64,000 nt of DNA, taken from the NCBI GenBank assembly GCA_900112995.1, contig FONU01000015.1, positions 1 to 64,000 of the forward strand, written 5' to 3'. A program made the position numbers and the translations under genes. The first letter of the stretch is position 1, and each line of letters begins with the position of its first letter. The DNA is from [Lactobacillus] rogosae. GTDB taxonomy: Bacteria > Bacillota > Clostridia > Lachnospirales > Lachnospiraceae. This document shows, in pieces, positions 1 to 9,500 of this stretch. The notes under the pieces were generated by a model. That model saw only the letters and a program-made list of their open reading frames with translations, did not search any database and was not told the origin of the DNA.

Positions 1-234
1 CGGGATGGACTGACCTCTGGTGCATCGGTTGAGCCACCAGGCTCATGGCCGAGTAGCCAAGTCGGGACGGGATAAACGCTGAAGGCATCTAAGCGTGAAG
101 CCCCCCTCAAGATGAGATATCCCATAGAGTTAATCTAGTAAGACCCCTTGAAGACGACGAGGTAGATAGGCAGAAGGTGGAAGTGTGGTGACATATGGAG
201 CTGATCTGTACTAATAGGTCGAGGGCTTAACCGA
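1..234 (+). rRNA. 23S ribosomal RNA, 3' end (partial)
   Basis: The first 230 bases match the conserved end of bacterial 23S rRNA: the segment with 'gatgagatatccca', the 'gaccccttgaagacgacgaggt' region and the closing 'ctaataggtcgagggcttaacc'. The 5' part lies outside the window. The mature 3' end is placed at about 232-234 by analogy with other Firmicutes. No 5S gene follows; a terminator ends the transcript about 130 bases later. Confidence 0.95.
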
Positions 235-363
235 AAGAGGTTAAGGTTTGGATAGAACAAAGAGAGTTATTCTTAAGGAAAGTACGAAAGTACTTGACAG
301 GATACGGATGTATAAGATATATTTAATGTGCAGTTTTGAATGAGTAGTGAATAATTGTTATTT

Positions 364-387
364 AAGAGGCTTTATAGCCTCTTTTTT
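364..387 (+). terminator. Terminator of the rRNA operon
   Basis: A 7-bp stem (aagaggc at 364-370, gcctctt at 377-383) with a 6-base loop is followed by a run of T. It lies about 130 bases after the 23S end. The trailer 235-363 holds a small agtac-gaaa-gtact hairpin near 285 but nothing resembling 5S rRNA. Bases 388-556 are AT-rich with nothing recognisable. Confidence 0.8.
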
Positions 388-556
388 ATTATCATCAATT
401 TATATATTATGTAGATATTATATAGATTAGAAAGTTTTAATAATATTGTTATTTACAATAATATCAGTATTTAAACATCAGCATTTAAATATAAGCATTC
501 AAGTAGATAATATATTGGACAATATTCATATTTTGTATAATTATATGTAATAGCAA

Positions 557-585
557 TTGAAATTATGTATGTGATTTGTTATAAT
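557..585 (+). promoter_or_regulatory. Sigma-A type promoter of cheV
   Basis: TTGAAA at 557-562 and TATAAT at 580-585 are separated by 17 bases. They lie 40 bases upstream of the cheV start, so the gene probably has its own short leader. Confidence 0.6.
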
Positions 586-625
586 ATTCCAATAAAAGTA
601 CGGGATTTATGGAGGATAAAACTAT

Positions 626-1525
626 ATGGAAACTAATATATTAATGGAAAGTGGTACTAATGAATTAGAGGTGCTTGAATTCATAGTTGGAGGGAATCAT
701 TATGGAATTAATGTCGCTAAGATTAAAGAGATAGTTCCATATAGCAAGGTTACACCAGTACCTAATTCACATCCTTGTGTAGAAGGTGTGTTTATGCCAA
801 GAGATTTAATGATAACAATAGTTGATTTAGCTAAGGTTATTAAGTGTGCACCTTCTAAAGATATTACAAAGGATATGTTTATTATCACTAATTTTAATAA
901 GCTTAATGTTGCATTTCATGTGGCATCGGTTGTTGGAATACATAGAGTATCCTGGACAGATATTATTAAGCCAGACAGCACAATAAGCAGTGCTGACAGC
1001 GGAATTGCAACAGGTGTTGTTAAGATTAATGGACAGTTAATTATCATTCTTGACTTTGAGAGAATTGTATCAGATATAAGTCCAGAGACAGGATTAAAAG
1101 TATCAGATATTGAAAAGCTTGAAGGAAGAACTAAGAATGAAGCACATATTGTAATTGCAGAGGATTCTCCATTACTTATGAAGCTTATTTCAGACTCACT
1201 TATTAAGTCAGGATATGATAATCTTACATTATGTGCTAATGGACAGGAGGCCTGGGAGAATCTTGTTGCTCTGAAGGATTCAGAAGATGCACAGATGGAT
1301 GTAGCTTGTGTTATAACTGATTTAGAGATGCCATTAATGGATGGACACAGATTGACAAAGCTTATCAAGACAGATGATAAATTAAAGAATATACCAGTTG
1401 TTATATTCTCATCATTAATTAATGACCAGATGAGAGCTAAGGGAGAAGCATTAGGAGCTGATGTACAGTTATCTAAGCCAGAGATTGGATTGTTAGTTAA
1501 TGAGATTGATAAACTTCTCAGATAA
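626..1525 (+). CDS. cheV: Chemotaxis protein CheV (CheW domain plus receiver domain)
   Basis: The protein has 299 residues in two domains. Residues about 14-150 form a CheW-like coupling domain (VLEFIVGGNHYGINVAKIKEI). Residues about 172-299 form a response-regulator receiver with acidic pocket IAEDS and phosphoacceptor Asp232 in VITDLEMPLMDG. CheV couples chemoreceptors to the CheA kinase and tunes adaptation through phosphorylation; this follows from the family. The start is set by GGAGGA at 611-616. No cheA, cheW or receptor gene is nearby, and a strong hairpin at 1540-1573 ends the message, so the gene seems to be a single-gene unit. Length and domain order are normal for CheV. Confidence 0.92.
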   Translation: METNILMESGTNELEVLEFIVGGNHYGINVAKIKEIVPYSKVTPVPNSHPCVEGVFMPRDLMITIVDLAKVIKCAPSKDITKDMFIITNFNKLNVAFHVASVVGIHRVSWTDIIKPDSTISSADSGIATGVVKINGQLIIILDFERIVSDISPETGLKVSDIEKLEGRTKNEAHIVIAEDSPLLMKLISDSLIKSGYDNLTLCANGQEAWENLVALKDSEDAQMDVACVITDLEMPLMDGHRLTKLIKTDDKLKNIPVVIFSSLINDQMRAKGEALGADVQLSKPEIGLLVNEIDKLLR

Positions 1526-1539
1526 TATTATTTATGTTA

Positions 1540-1577
1540 TTATGGTGTTATCTATATAATGATAGCACCATAATTTA
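1540..1577 (+). terminator. Terminator after cheV
   Basis: A 13-bp stem with one G-U pair joins 1540-1552 (ttatggtgttatc) to 1561-1573 (gatagcaccataa), followed by a T-rich stretch. It separates cheV from the next gene. Confidence 0.6.
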
Positions 1578-1600
1578 TTGTTAAGGCTGTGAGGATAGAT

Positions 1601-2113
1601 ATGGAATATACATTACAAGATTACTGTAATAGAATTAGAGAAGATGTTAAAGATTATGATTATATATTAATAGGTCTTGGTGATGAAGCACTTAATAATA
1701 ATGATGGTAATCTTATAGATATGCTTAATAAGTTTGGTGAACTTCTTGATAAGAATAATTATTTTATTATATCGTCTACCAAGCATAATTATCTAGGTGA
1801 ATCAACAATAAATCCCAAAAGAATGGTTTGTCCATATATTAATGAAGATGAGAAACAGTGGGATTTCTACAACAAATGGTTATCAGCGACATTGGCTAAG
1901 AAGCTGCTTGTTATTGAGATAGGGGAAGGATTTAACAATCCTAATCTTATAAGGTGGCCATTTGAGAGAATTGTTATGATTAATGATAAAGCACATTTTT
2001 ACAGGGTACATAGTACGTTTTATCAGATACCTAAAGAAATAGCAGACAAAGCTTGTACAATGAAGATTAACTCATATGAAGTATTGAAAGAGTTAGTTAA
2101 TGTTGTTAATTAA
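1601..2113 (+). CDS. Conserved protein of unknown function, weakly Sir2-like
   Basis: The protein has 170 residues from the ATG at 1601. An in-frame GTG at 1589 is less likely because GTGAGG at 1589-1594 looks like the ribosome binding site. I do not recognise the family with certainty. The segment LLVIEIGEGFNNPNLIRWPFERIV, then a Tyr-Arg-Val-His stretch, resembles the C-terminal half of small clostridial proteins annotated as Sir2 deacetylase-like. The classic Sir2 NAD-binding GAGxS motif and a zinc-finger Cys quartet are absent, so no deacylase activity should be assumed. There is no signal peptide or membrane segment. The gene sits 50 bases before the acidic membrane protein gene and may share its transcript. 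Confidence 0.8.
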   Translation: MEYTLQDYCNRIREDVKDYDYILIGLGDEALNNNDGNLIDMLNKFGELLDKNNYFIISSTKHNYLGESTINPKRMVCPYINEDEKQWDFYNKWLSATLAKKLLVIEIGEGFNNPNLIRWPFERIVMINDKAHFYRVHSTFYQIPKEIADKACTMKINSYEVLKELVNVVN

Positions 2114-2163
2114 TATTCTTTATGGTAGAATTTTATTTATAATTTTACGAAGGTGGTGGAATT

Positions 2164-4029
2164 GTGGCAGAGAATGAAGAGGATTACCTTGATGGCTTAT
2201 TGAAATCATTATCTGAAGATGAGAATGCACAATCAGAGAATAAGGATGAAGAGGAAGAACAGATCAAAGAGCAGGTAAGGGAAGCCTTTGAAAAGTCTAA
2301 TGAGAAGAGTACTAAATTTGAAAATATATATGATGATGAGGATGGAAATCTTAATGACGATAATATAGAAGATTTATTAAAAGATGTTATGACAGTTCCT
2401 CGTCATATGGCGGCTTCTGATACGGAGGAAACATTTATAACTGATGATACAGTATCAGAATTAACTCCTGAGGAAGTTGCTAAGAAGGCACAGGAAGCAG
2501 ATAAGCAGACAGAAGCAGATGATACATCTAAGGATAAGCAGGCAGATGAAGCTATTGATAAGATGTTAGATGACACTCCAGTTGATGAAGCTGCTGGTAC
2601 TAATCTTGATAAGAACGATGAGCTTATGGATGATATGGGTTTATCAGATACCGAAAAAGACCGTCTTGCAAGTATGAATTTGGATGATCTTATAGGTGAG
2701 ATGAATGATAATGCAGATGAATCATCTATGAATGAGCTTCTTAAAGAGAACGGTATGCAGTCAGAAGATGAGGTAGCTGCTGAGGATACATTAGCCGATA
2801 ATTCAGCTTCATCAGCAGATAATGCTTCTTTAGGCAATGTTGATAATGAGGCAAATGCATCTTCAGATAGCACATCTGATGACAATGGCACAGAAGCAGC
2901 TAATAAAGCCAGTGTGCAGAATAAAGCTTCAGATGCCGATGAAGCACAGGCTGATAAAGCTTCTATGAAAAAGAAGCACAATAAAAAACAAAAGAAAAAA
3001 GATAAAAAAGGTATTTTTTCTGTTATAAAAGACATTTTCTTTGAAAGTATTGAAGATGATCTTAATGAAGCAAATGTGGCAACAGGTGATGGAGAATTGC
3101 TTGAAAAGGCTGTTGATGATGCAATAACTGCTAAGACTAACACAGTGGATGATGGAAAAGAGCAGGATGAGAATGAGAAGCTCATTGATGAGGTATTTCA
3201 TGGTAAAGCTAATCTTGACCAGCCAGAAGCACCTAAGAAGGGCTTAATTGCTAAGATTAAGTATAGGTATCAGCAGTTTAAGATTAGGCAGGAAAAAGAA
3301 GGTAAGCTTGAAGAAGAACAGGAACAAATAGAAAATCAGCAGAAGGCTGAGGCTAAGGAAGCCAAAAAGGCTCAGGCTGAGGAGAAGAAGAAACAGGCTG
3401 CAGCTAAGAAAGAAGAAAAGAAAAAGCAGGCTAAACAGGCAAAAGATAAGAAGCCTAAGAAAGAAAAGAAACCTAAAAAAGTTAAAGTTAAAGAACCACC
3501 TAAACCAGGTGATATTCTTAAGATTAAACCAAAATCAATCATTTTATTTATATTACTTATAGCAGGAATTATTATGCTTATACAGGTATTTGGCTATAGT
3601 ATCAATTACAACAGTAAAGTAAATGCAGCTAAAGATTACTTTATCAATGGCGAATACGAGAAAGTTTATAATAGTTTAAGTGGTATGAACCTTTCAGGTA
3701 ATGAAGAGACAATATATAATCAGTCAAAGGTTGTTATGTATGTTCAAAGACAGTATGAGTCATATCTTAATTACAGAAAGATGAATATGAATACAGAGGC
3801 AATTAATGCTCTTATAAAGGGTGTTGACAGATATCAGACATACAGGGCTGAAGGTAAAGAGTTAGGCGTAGATGATAAGATGAAGGAAAGCTATGATAAG
3901 ATTATAAATGCACTTAAGGATACATATAAGATATCAGAGACAGAAGCTATATCTTTAGCAGATATGTCTAATAGCGATTTTGTTACTTATTATTACAAGA
4001 TAGAAGCATATGGAGAGGCAGTAAAATGA
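2164..4029 (+). CDS. Large acidic single-pass membrane protein, function unknown
   Basis: The protein has 621 residues from a GTG at 2164, with AAGGTGG at 2150-2156 as ribosome binding site. Residues 1-265 are Asp/Glu/Ser/Ala-rich and look disordered. A Lys-rich patch follows at about 268-283. Residues about 375-450 are a Glu/Lys/Ala/Gln-rich likely coiled coil ending in a very basic stretch. One membrane segment lies at about 458-478 (IILFILLIAGIIMLIQVFGY). The C-terminal 140 residues would be extracytoplasmic and look helical, perhaps TPR-like. Basic residues before the segment suggest that the N terminus stays inside. I recognise no family. Its stop overlaps the hisH start in ATGA, so the two are translationally coupled although their functions look unrelated. 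Confidence 0.85.
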   Translation: MAENEEDYLDGLLKSLSEDENAQSENKDEEEEQIKEQVREAFEKSNEKSTKFENIYDDEDGNLNDDNIEDLLKDVMTVPRHMAASDTEETFITDDTVSELTPEEVAKKAQEADKQTEADDTSKDKQADEAIDKMLDDTPVDEAAGTNLDKNDELMDDMGLSDTEKDRLASMNLDDLIGEMNDNADESSMNELLKENGMQSEDEVAAEDTLADNSASSADNASLGNVDNEANASSDSTSDDNGTEAANKASVQNKASDADEAQADKASMKKKHNKKQKKKDKKGIFSVIKDIFFESIEDDLNEANVATGDGELLEKAVDDAITAKTNTVDDGKEQDENEKLIDEVFHGKANLDQPEAPKKGLIAKIKYRYQQFKIRQEKEGKLEEEQEQIENQQKAEAKEAKKAQAEEKKKQAAAKKEEKKKQAKQAKDKKPKKEKKPKKVKVKEPPKPGDILKIKPKSIILFILLIAGIIMLIQVFGYSINYNSKVNAAKDYFINGEYEKVYNSLSGMNLSGNEETIYNQSKVVMYVQRQYESYLNYRKMNMNTEAINALIKGVDRYQTYRAEGKELGVDDKMKESYDKIINALKDTYKISETEAISLADMSNSDFVTYYYKIEAYGEAVK

Positions 4030-4631
4030 TAGCGATTATTGACTATGATGCAGGCAATCTTAAGAGTGTTGAGAAAGCGTTAATAGCACTCGGTGAAGAA
4101 GTTATAGTATCCAGAGACCCAAGTGAGATACTTCAGGCAGATAAAGTTATTCTTCCTGGAGTAGGTTCATTTGGTGATGCGATGAACAATCTGGATCGTT
4201 TTGGACTTGTAGATACAATTAAAAATGTTGTAGCTAAGGATACACCATTTCTTGGAATATGCCTTGGACTTCAGCTTTTATTCAAGGAAAGCGAAGAGAC
4301 ACCAGGAGCTGAAGGTCTTAACCTTCTTCCAGGAAAGATATTTAAAATTCCAGCTAAGGAAGGCTTTAAGATACCACATATGGGCTGGAATTCCTTAAAT
4401 GTTAAGGATGATGCGAGATTGTTTGCAGGAATCAATGCTAATCCATATGTATATTTTGTACATTCATATTATCTAAAAGCTGATAATGATGATATTGTAG
4501 CAGCGTCTACTGAATATTCAACACATATTCATGCTTCAGTAGAAAAAGGTAATCTTTTTGCGTGTCAGTTCCACCCAGAAAAGAGTAGTGAAACAGGCTT
4601 AAGAATACTTAAAAATTTTGCTGAATTATAG
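4026..4631 (+). CDS. hisH: Imidazole glycerol phosphate synthase, glutaminase subunit HisH
   Basis: The protein has 201 residues, normal for HisH. It is a class I glutamine amidotransferase with nucleophile Cys79 in FLGICLGLQ and His183/Glu185 in FHPEKS, so the triad is intact. HisH releases ammonia from glutamine and channels it to HisF, which makes imidazole glycerol phosphate and AICAR in histidine synthesis. The start overlaps the stop of the preceding membrane protein gene, and hisF begins 15 bases downstream. The remaining his genes are not in this window, so hisHF is detached from them here. Confidence 0.97.
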   Translation: MIAIIDYDAGNLKSVEKALIALGEEVIVSRDPSEILQADKVILPGVGSFGDAMNNLDRFGLVDTIKNVVAKDTPFLGICLGLQLLFKESEETPGAEGLNLLPGKIFKIPAKEGFKIPHMGWNSLNVKDDARLFAGINANPYVYFVHSYYLKADNDDIVAASTEYSTHIHASVEKGNLFACQFHPEKSSETGLRILKNFAEL

Positions 4632-4646
4632 AATGGAGAATGTTAT

Positions 4647-5411
4647 ATGTTTACTAAAAGAATTATACCATGCCTTGACTGCAAAGATGGACGAGTTGTA
4701 AAAGGTACTAATTTTGTTGATTTAAAGGATGCTGGAGACCCAGTTGAAGTTGCTGCAATGTATGACAAATCAGGAGCTGATGAGCTTGTATTTCTTGATA
4801 TAACAGCTTCAAGTGACGGAAGAAATACAACTGTTGATTTAGTAAGAAAAGTTGCTGAAAAAGTATTTATTCCATTCACTGTAGGCGGAGGAATACGAAC
4901 AGTAGATGATTTTAAGGTGCTTTTAAGAGAAGGTGCTGATAAGATATCTATTAATTCAGCGGCAATTATGGATCCAACACTTATATCAAGGGCGGCTGAT
5001 AAGTTCGGCAGTCAATGTGTGGTTGTTGCAATAGATGCCAAAAGACAGGAAGATGGTCATTGGAGCATTTATAAGAATGGTGGAAGAGTTGATATGAATA
5101 TTGATGCTGTTGAGTGGGCTGTTAAGGCAGAACAGCTTGGAGCAGGAGAGATACTTCTTACAAGTATGGACTGTGATGGTACTAAAGCAGGATACGATAT
5201 TGAACTTACAAGAGAGGTTGCCTCTAATGTATCAATTCCAGTTATAGCCTCTGGCGGGGCTGGCAATATGGAGCATTTTTATGATGCCTTTACAGAAGGT
5301 ATGGCAGATGCTGCATTAGCTGCTTCTTTATTCCATTATAAAGAGATGGAGATAAATGATTTAAAGCAGTATTTATCTGATAAGGGAATACCTATAAGAT
5401 TAGTTAAGTAG
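4647..5411 (+). CDS. hisF: Imidazole glycerol phosphate synthase, cyclase subunit HisF
   Basis: The protein has 254 residues and is a (beta/alpha)8 barrel. It begins [20 protein letters not shown], and the two catalytic aspartates are present as Asp11 and Asp130 (VVAIDAKR). The phosphate-binding loops TVGGGIR and IASGGAG are intact. It uses HisH-derived ammonia to convert PRFAR to imidazole glycerol phosphate and AICAR. A GGAG at 4634-4637 precedes the ATG. It follows hisH directly and is followed by ung after 18 bases, so the three probably share one transcript. Confidence 0.98.
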   Translation: MFTKRIIPCLDCKDGRVVKGTNFVDLKDAGDPVEVAAMYDKSGADELVFLDITASSDGRNTTVDLVRKVAEKVFIPFTVGGGIRTVDDFKVLLREGADKISINSAAIMDPTLISRAADKFGSQCVVVAIDAKRQEDGHWSIYKNGGRVDMNIDAVEWAVKAEQLGAGEILLTSMDCDGTKAGYDIELTREVASNVSIPVIASGGAGNMEHFYDAFTEGMADAALAASLFHYKEMEINDLKQYLSDKGIPIRLVK

Positions 5412-5429
5412 ATATTGGAGGGTGTTATT

Positions 5430-6104
5430 ATGTCAATGATAACTAATGATTGGAAAGATGCTTTAAGTGATGAATTTAAGAAAGATTATTACAAAAAGTT
5501 GTATACATTTGTAAAAGACGAATATAGCAGATGTGTTGTCTATCCTCCAGCAGACGATATTTTTAATGCATTTCATTTTACACCTTTAAAAGATGTTAAA
5601 GTGCTCATATTAGGACAAGACCCATATCACGAGGTAAATCAGGCACATGGGCTTAGTTTTTCGGTTCTTCCGGGCAATCCTATTCCTAAGTCACTACAGA
5701 ATATATATAAAGAATTACACGATGACTGTGGCTGTTATTATCCTAATAATGGCTACCTTAAAAAATGGGCTGATCAAGGCGTACTATTGTTAAATACAGT
5801 ATTAACAGTAAGAGCTCATAATGCTAATTCACATCAGGGAATGGGCTGGGAACAGTTCACTGATTCAGTTATCAATGCGGTTAATATGCAGGACAGACCG
5901 ATAGTATATATGCTCTGGGGTTCACCAGCACAGAGAAAGATACCTATGCTTACCAATCCTAAGCATCTTATATTAAAGTGTCCACACCCTAGTCCTTTAT
6001 CAGCATATAGAGGATTTTTTGGATGCAGGCATTTCAGCCAATGTAACGAATTCCTTGAAAGCCATGGAGTTGAGCCTATTGACTGGCAGATAGAGAATAT
6101 CTGA
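5430..6104 (+). CDS. ung: Uracil-DNA glycosylase, family 1
   Basis: The protein has 224 residues from the ATG at 5430. The in-frame TTG at 5415 lies inside the ribosome binding site (GGAGGG at 5417-5422) and is not the start. Family 1 motifs are complete: the water-activating loop GQDPYH with Asp64, and the leucine loop HPSPLSAYRGFFGC with His186. The enzyme removes uracil from DNA and starts base-excision repair. It is the last gene of the run that begins before hisH and is followed by a strong terminator. Confidence 0.97.
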   Translation: MSMITNDWKDALSDEFKKDYYKKLYTFVKDEYSRCVVYPPADDIFNAFHFTPLKDVKVLILGQDPYHEVNQAHGLSFSVLPGNPIPKSLQNIYKELHDDCGCYYPNNGYLKKWADQGVLLLNTVLTVRAHNANSHQGMGWEQFTDSVINAVNMQDRPIVYMLWGSPAQRKIPMLTNPKHLILKCPHPSPLSAYRGFFGCRHFSQCNEFLESHGVEPIDWQIENI

Positions 6105-6130
6105 TATATTATGAATATTTTAAAATAAAT

Positions 6131-6188
6131 AAAAAGCAGCGTTGATTGACAACCCTTAATAGTAGATTGTCAATCAACGCTGCTTTTT
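6131..6188. terminator. Bidirectional terminator after ung
   Basis: A perfect 22-bp inverted repeat joins 6131-6152 to 6167-6188 around a 14-base loop. The stem starts with five A and ends with five T, so it can end transcripts from both sides: ung from the left and the small minus-strand gene from the right. Confidence 0.88.
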
Positions 6189-6218
6189 GCTTAGAAAATA
6201 AAACTACGGAAGAAATGT

Positions 6219-6338
6219 CTATTCATCAAAATCTTCTTCTGAACCTGCAACAGCTCCTATTACAGCAATAATTACTACAACTGCAAATATAGCAACTGCA
6301 ACACCGATAATTGGTCCTAAAAATAATAAAAAGTTCAT
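6219..6338 (-). CDS. Small single-pass membrane protein, 39 residues, unknown function
   Basis: The minus strand from the ATG at 6338 to the TAG at 6219-6221 encodes 39 residues: a short start (MNFLLFLGP), a membrane segment of Ile, Val, Ala and Gly (residues about 7-31) and an acidic tail GSEEDFDE. A canonical GGAGG at 6347-6351 stands 8 bases before the ATG. The terminator at 6131-6188 lies just downstream in the right orientation. Start signal, hydrophobic core and charged tail together support a real gene. I recognise no family. It is too short for toxin or regulator calls without more evidence. The 188 bases between it and the activase gene hold nothing else visible. Confidence 0.7.
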   Translation of the reverse strand: MNFLLFLGPIIGVAVAIFAVVVIIAVIGAVAGSEEDFDE

Positions 6339-6526
6339 ATTACCGACCTCCATTTATTAGTATTATACACTTGAAATTATTTAATTTCAATATATTGAAA
6401 TTAAATATTTCAGCATATTTATTATATACAGATGTTTCTATAACACATATGTATACAATAAATATGCAACACTCAGCCTTTTATATAAGTTCATGGTAAT
6501 AAATCTGATTTAGCAGACATCAGACA

Positions 6527-9500
6527 TTAAAGGTTCTTGTTAGCAGTAGCAAGCATAAGCTTAATTCTGTTAAGCTGGTTAACTTCTGATGCACCTGGGT
6601 CATAATCCACGGCGATTATGTTAGCTTCAGGAAATGCTGCACGTAATTCTTTGATTACGCCCTTACCAACAATGTGGTTAGGAAGGCAGGCAAATGGCTG
6701 ACAGCATACAATATTCCCAGCACCGTTATGAATAAGCTCAATCATTTCACCAGTAAGAAGCCAGCCTTCACCAGTCTGGTTACCAAGTGACACAAGGTCT
6801 TTGGCAAGAGCAGCAGTTTCTTTAATTGAAGATGGAGCATCAAACCTCTTGCTCTGTGCTAATGCTTCGTTACCAGCTTTTCTGAACCACTCAAGCAATT
6901 TAATTACCACGTTATTGATAAATGCTGACTTAGATGAAGCACCAAGGTACTTGTGTTTGAAGTTAGCATTTTCTGCACAATAAAGAAGAAATCCCATAAG
7001 ATCTGGAACAACAGCTTCAGCACCTTCAGCTTCCAATAAATCTACAAGATAATTGTTAGCGGCTGGAAGAAATTTAACAAGAATTTCTCCAACAACACCA
7101 ACTCTAGGTTTTTTAATATCAAGAAGTTCAATATTATCAAAATCGTGAACTATATCACGCAGATTTTTATTGAAGTCTTTCATTCTTACTTTATCAGAAG
7201 TAAGCTGCTTTATACATATCTCTTTCCAATGTTCGTGAAGGGCGTTAACAGAGCCTTTTTCCTTCTCATAAGGTCTTGTTCTGTATACAACATTCATAAA
7301 TACATCACCGTATTCAATAGCCATCATAGCTTTCTTTAACATGGGCAGATCATACTTAAAGCCTGAGTTAGACTCTAGTCCCTGTGCACTTAAAGAAATA
7401 ACTGGTATGTATGCAAGATTAGCTTTCTCAAGAGCACGTCTTATAAATCCAATATAGTTAGAAGCACGACAGCCACCACCAGTCTGCGTAATTATAATGG
7501 CAGTCTTGCTTAAATCATATTTACCGGAAAGAACCGCGTTCATAATCTGTCCGACAACCATTAAAGAAGGGTAGCAGGCATCATTATTAACATATTTAAG
7601 TCCCATATCTACAGACGATTTATTATCATTGGCAAGAACTTCGAAGTTATATCCACACGAATTAAGAGCAGGTTCAAGCAGGTCAAAATGTATTGGTGAC
7701 ATCTGAGGGCAGAGAATAGTGTAATTCTTTCTCATCTCAGGTGTGAATTCAACACGCTTGTATGCACTTGAAACTAACTGTCGCTGGTAATTTTTCTTGT
7801 CCCTTACTTTAAGTGCGGCAATAAGTGATCTGACACGTATTCTTGCAGCACCAAGGTTATTAACCTCATCAATTTTAAGAACTGTATATATTTTGCCAGA
7901 CTTAGTAAGAATATCATTAACGGCATCTGTAGTAACTGCATCAAGTCCACAGCCGAATGAATTAAGCTGTATAAGATCAAGATTATCCTGAGTCTTGACA
8001 TAGCTTGCTGCGGCATACAGACGTGAGTGGTACATCCACTGGTCCATAACAATAAGTGGTCTTTCAACATTGCCAAGGTGGGCAACGCTGTCCTCAGTAA
8101 GAACGGCTATTCCATATGAGTTGATAAGTTCTGGAATACCATGGTTAATCTCGGGGTCAATATGGTAAGGTCTTCCAGCGAGTACAATACCACGTTTGTT
8201 ATTTTCTTTAAGGTATTTAATAACTTCTTCACCTTTATTATGCATATCAGTTCTTGACTGCATCAGTTCTTCCCACGCATCGTGAACAGCAGCCTTGATT
8301 TCTGGTGCGGGAATTAAAGGAAATTCTGCTTTAAGTCGTTTGGCAAGAATTTCTTCACTTTCAAATGAGAGGAAAGGATTTCTGAAATCTATATTTTCTG
8401 TCTTTAATTCTTCAACGTTGTTCTTAATATTTTCTGCATAAGAAGTTACAATAGGGCAGTTATAGTGGTTATTAGTGTTATCAATCTCTTTATGTTCATA
8501 AGGAACACAAGGGTAGAATATGAATTTAATACCTTTCTTGATAAGCCAGCTTATATGTCCGTGTGCAAGCTTGGCTGGGTAACACTCAGACTCAGAAGGT
8601 ATTGATTCAATACCTAATTCATAAATCTTTCTTGTGGATTGAGGCGAAAGAACTACACGGTATCCAAGCTTAGTAAAGAATGTGAACCAGAAAGGATAGT
8701 TCTCATACATATTAAGTACTCTAGGAATACCAACAGTTCCACGCACTGCAAGGTCAGCGGATAATGGTTCATAATCAAAAAGTCTATGGAATTTATAATC
8801 AAAAAGGTTAGGAAGATGTTCTTTATTTCGTTCTTTTCCAAGACCTCTTTCACATCTGTTACCAGTTATAAACTGCCTGCCACCAAAGAACTTATTAATA
8901 GTAAGGTGACAACTGTTAGTACAACCCTTACATCTTGTAAGTGTTGTTTCATATGTAAGACGGTTGATCTTATCTATTGAAAGCATTGATGATTCAGATA
9001 TGCCGTCATATCTTTCCCTTGCGATAAGAGCAGCTCCGAATGCTCCCATAATACCAGCAATATCAGGTCTTATGGCATCAACACCTGTAATCTTTTCAAA
9101 ACTTCTTAATACTGCATCATTATAGAAAGTACCACCCTGTACAACAATGTGCTTTCCAAGGTCGTTAGGGTCAGCAATCTTAATAACTTTATATAAAGCA
9201 TTTTTGATAACTGAATAAGCAAGACCGGCAGAAATATCAGCGACTTCCGCACCTTCTTTCTGAGCCTGCTTGACTTTAGAGTTCATAAATACTGTACATC
9301 TTGTACCTAAATCAATAGGGTGCTCGGCAAAAAGTGCAGCTTTGGCAAAGTCCTGAACAGAGTAGTTAAGCGACTTTGCAAATGTTTCGATAAATGAACC
9401 ACATCCTGAAGAACAGGCTTCATTAAGCTGGACAGAATCAACTGTCTGGTTCTTTATCTTAATACACTTCATATCCTGTCCGCCGATATCTATAATACAG

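Noticed and set aside
234-560. 5S rRNA or tRNA gene after 23S
   Set aside because: No 5S core motif or tRNA cloverleaf could be traced; the terminator comes first.
2403-3185. Long minus-strand frame, 260 codons, inside the acidic membrane protein gene
   Set aside because: It is Ser/Leu-rich and mirrors the Glu/Asp/Ala-rich codons of the true gene; it has no start signal and no family pattern.
6311-6499. Plus-strand frame of 62 codons beside the small membrane protein gene
   Set aside because: No ribosome site and no plausible protein features; it overlaps the better-supported minus-strand gene start region.
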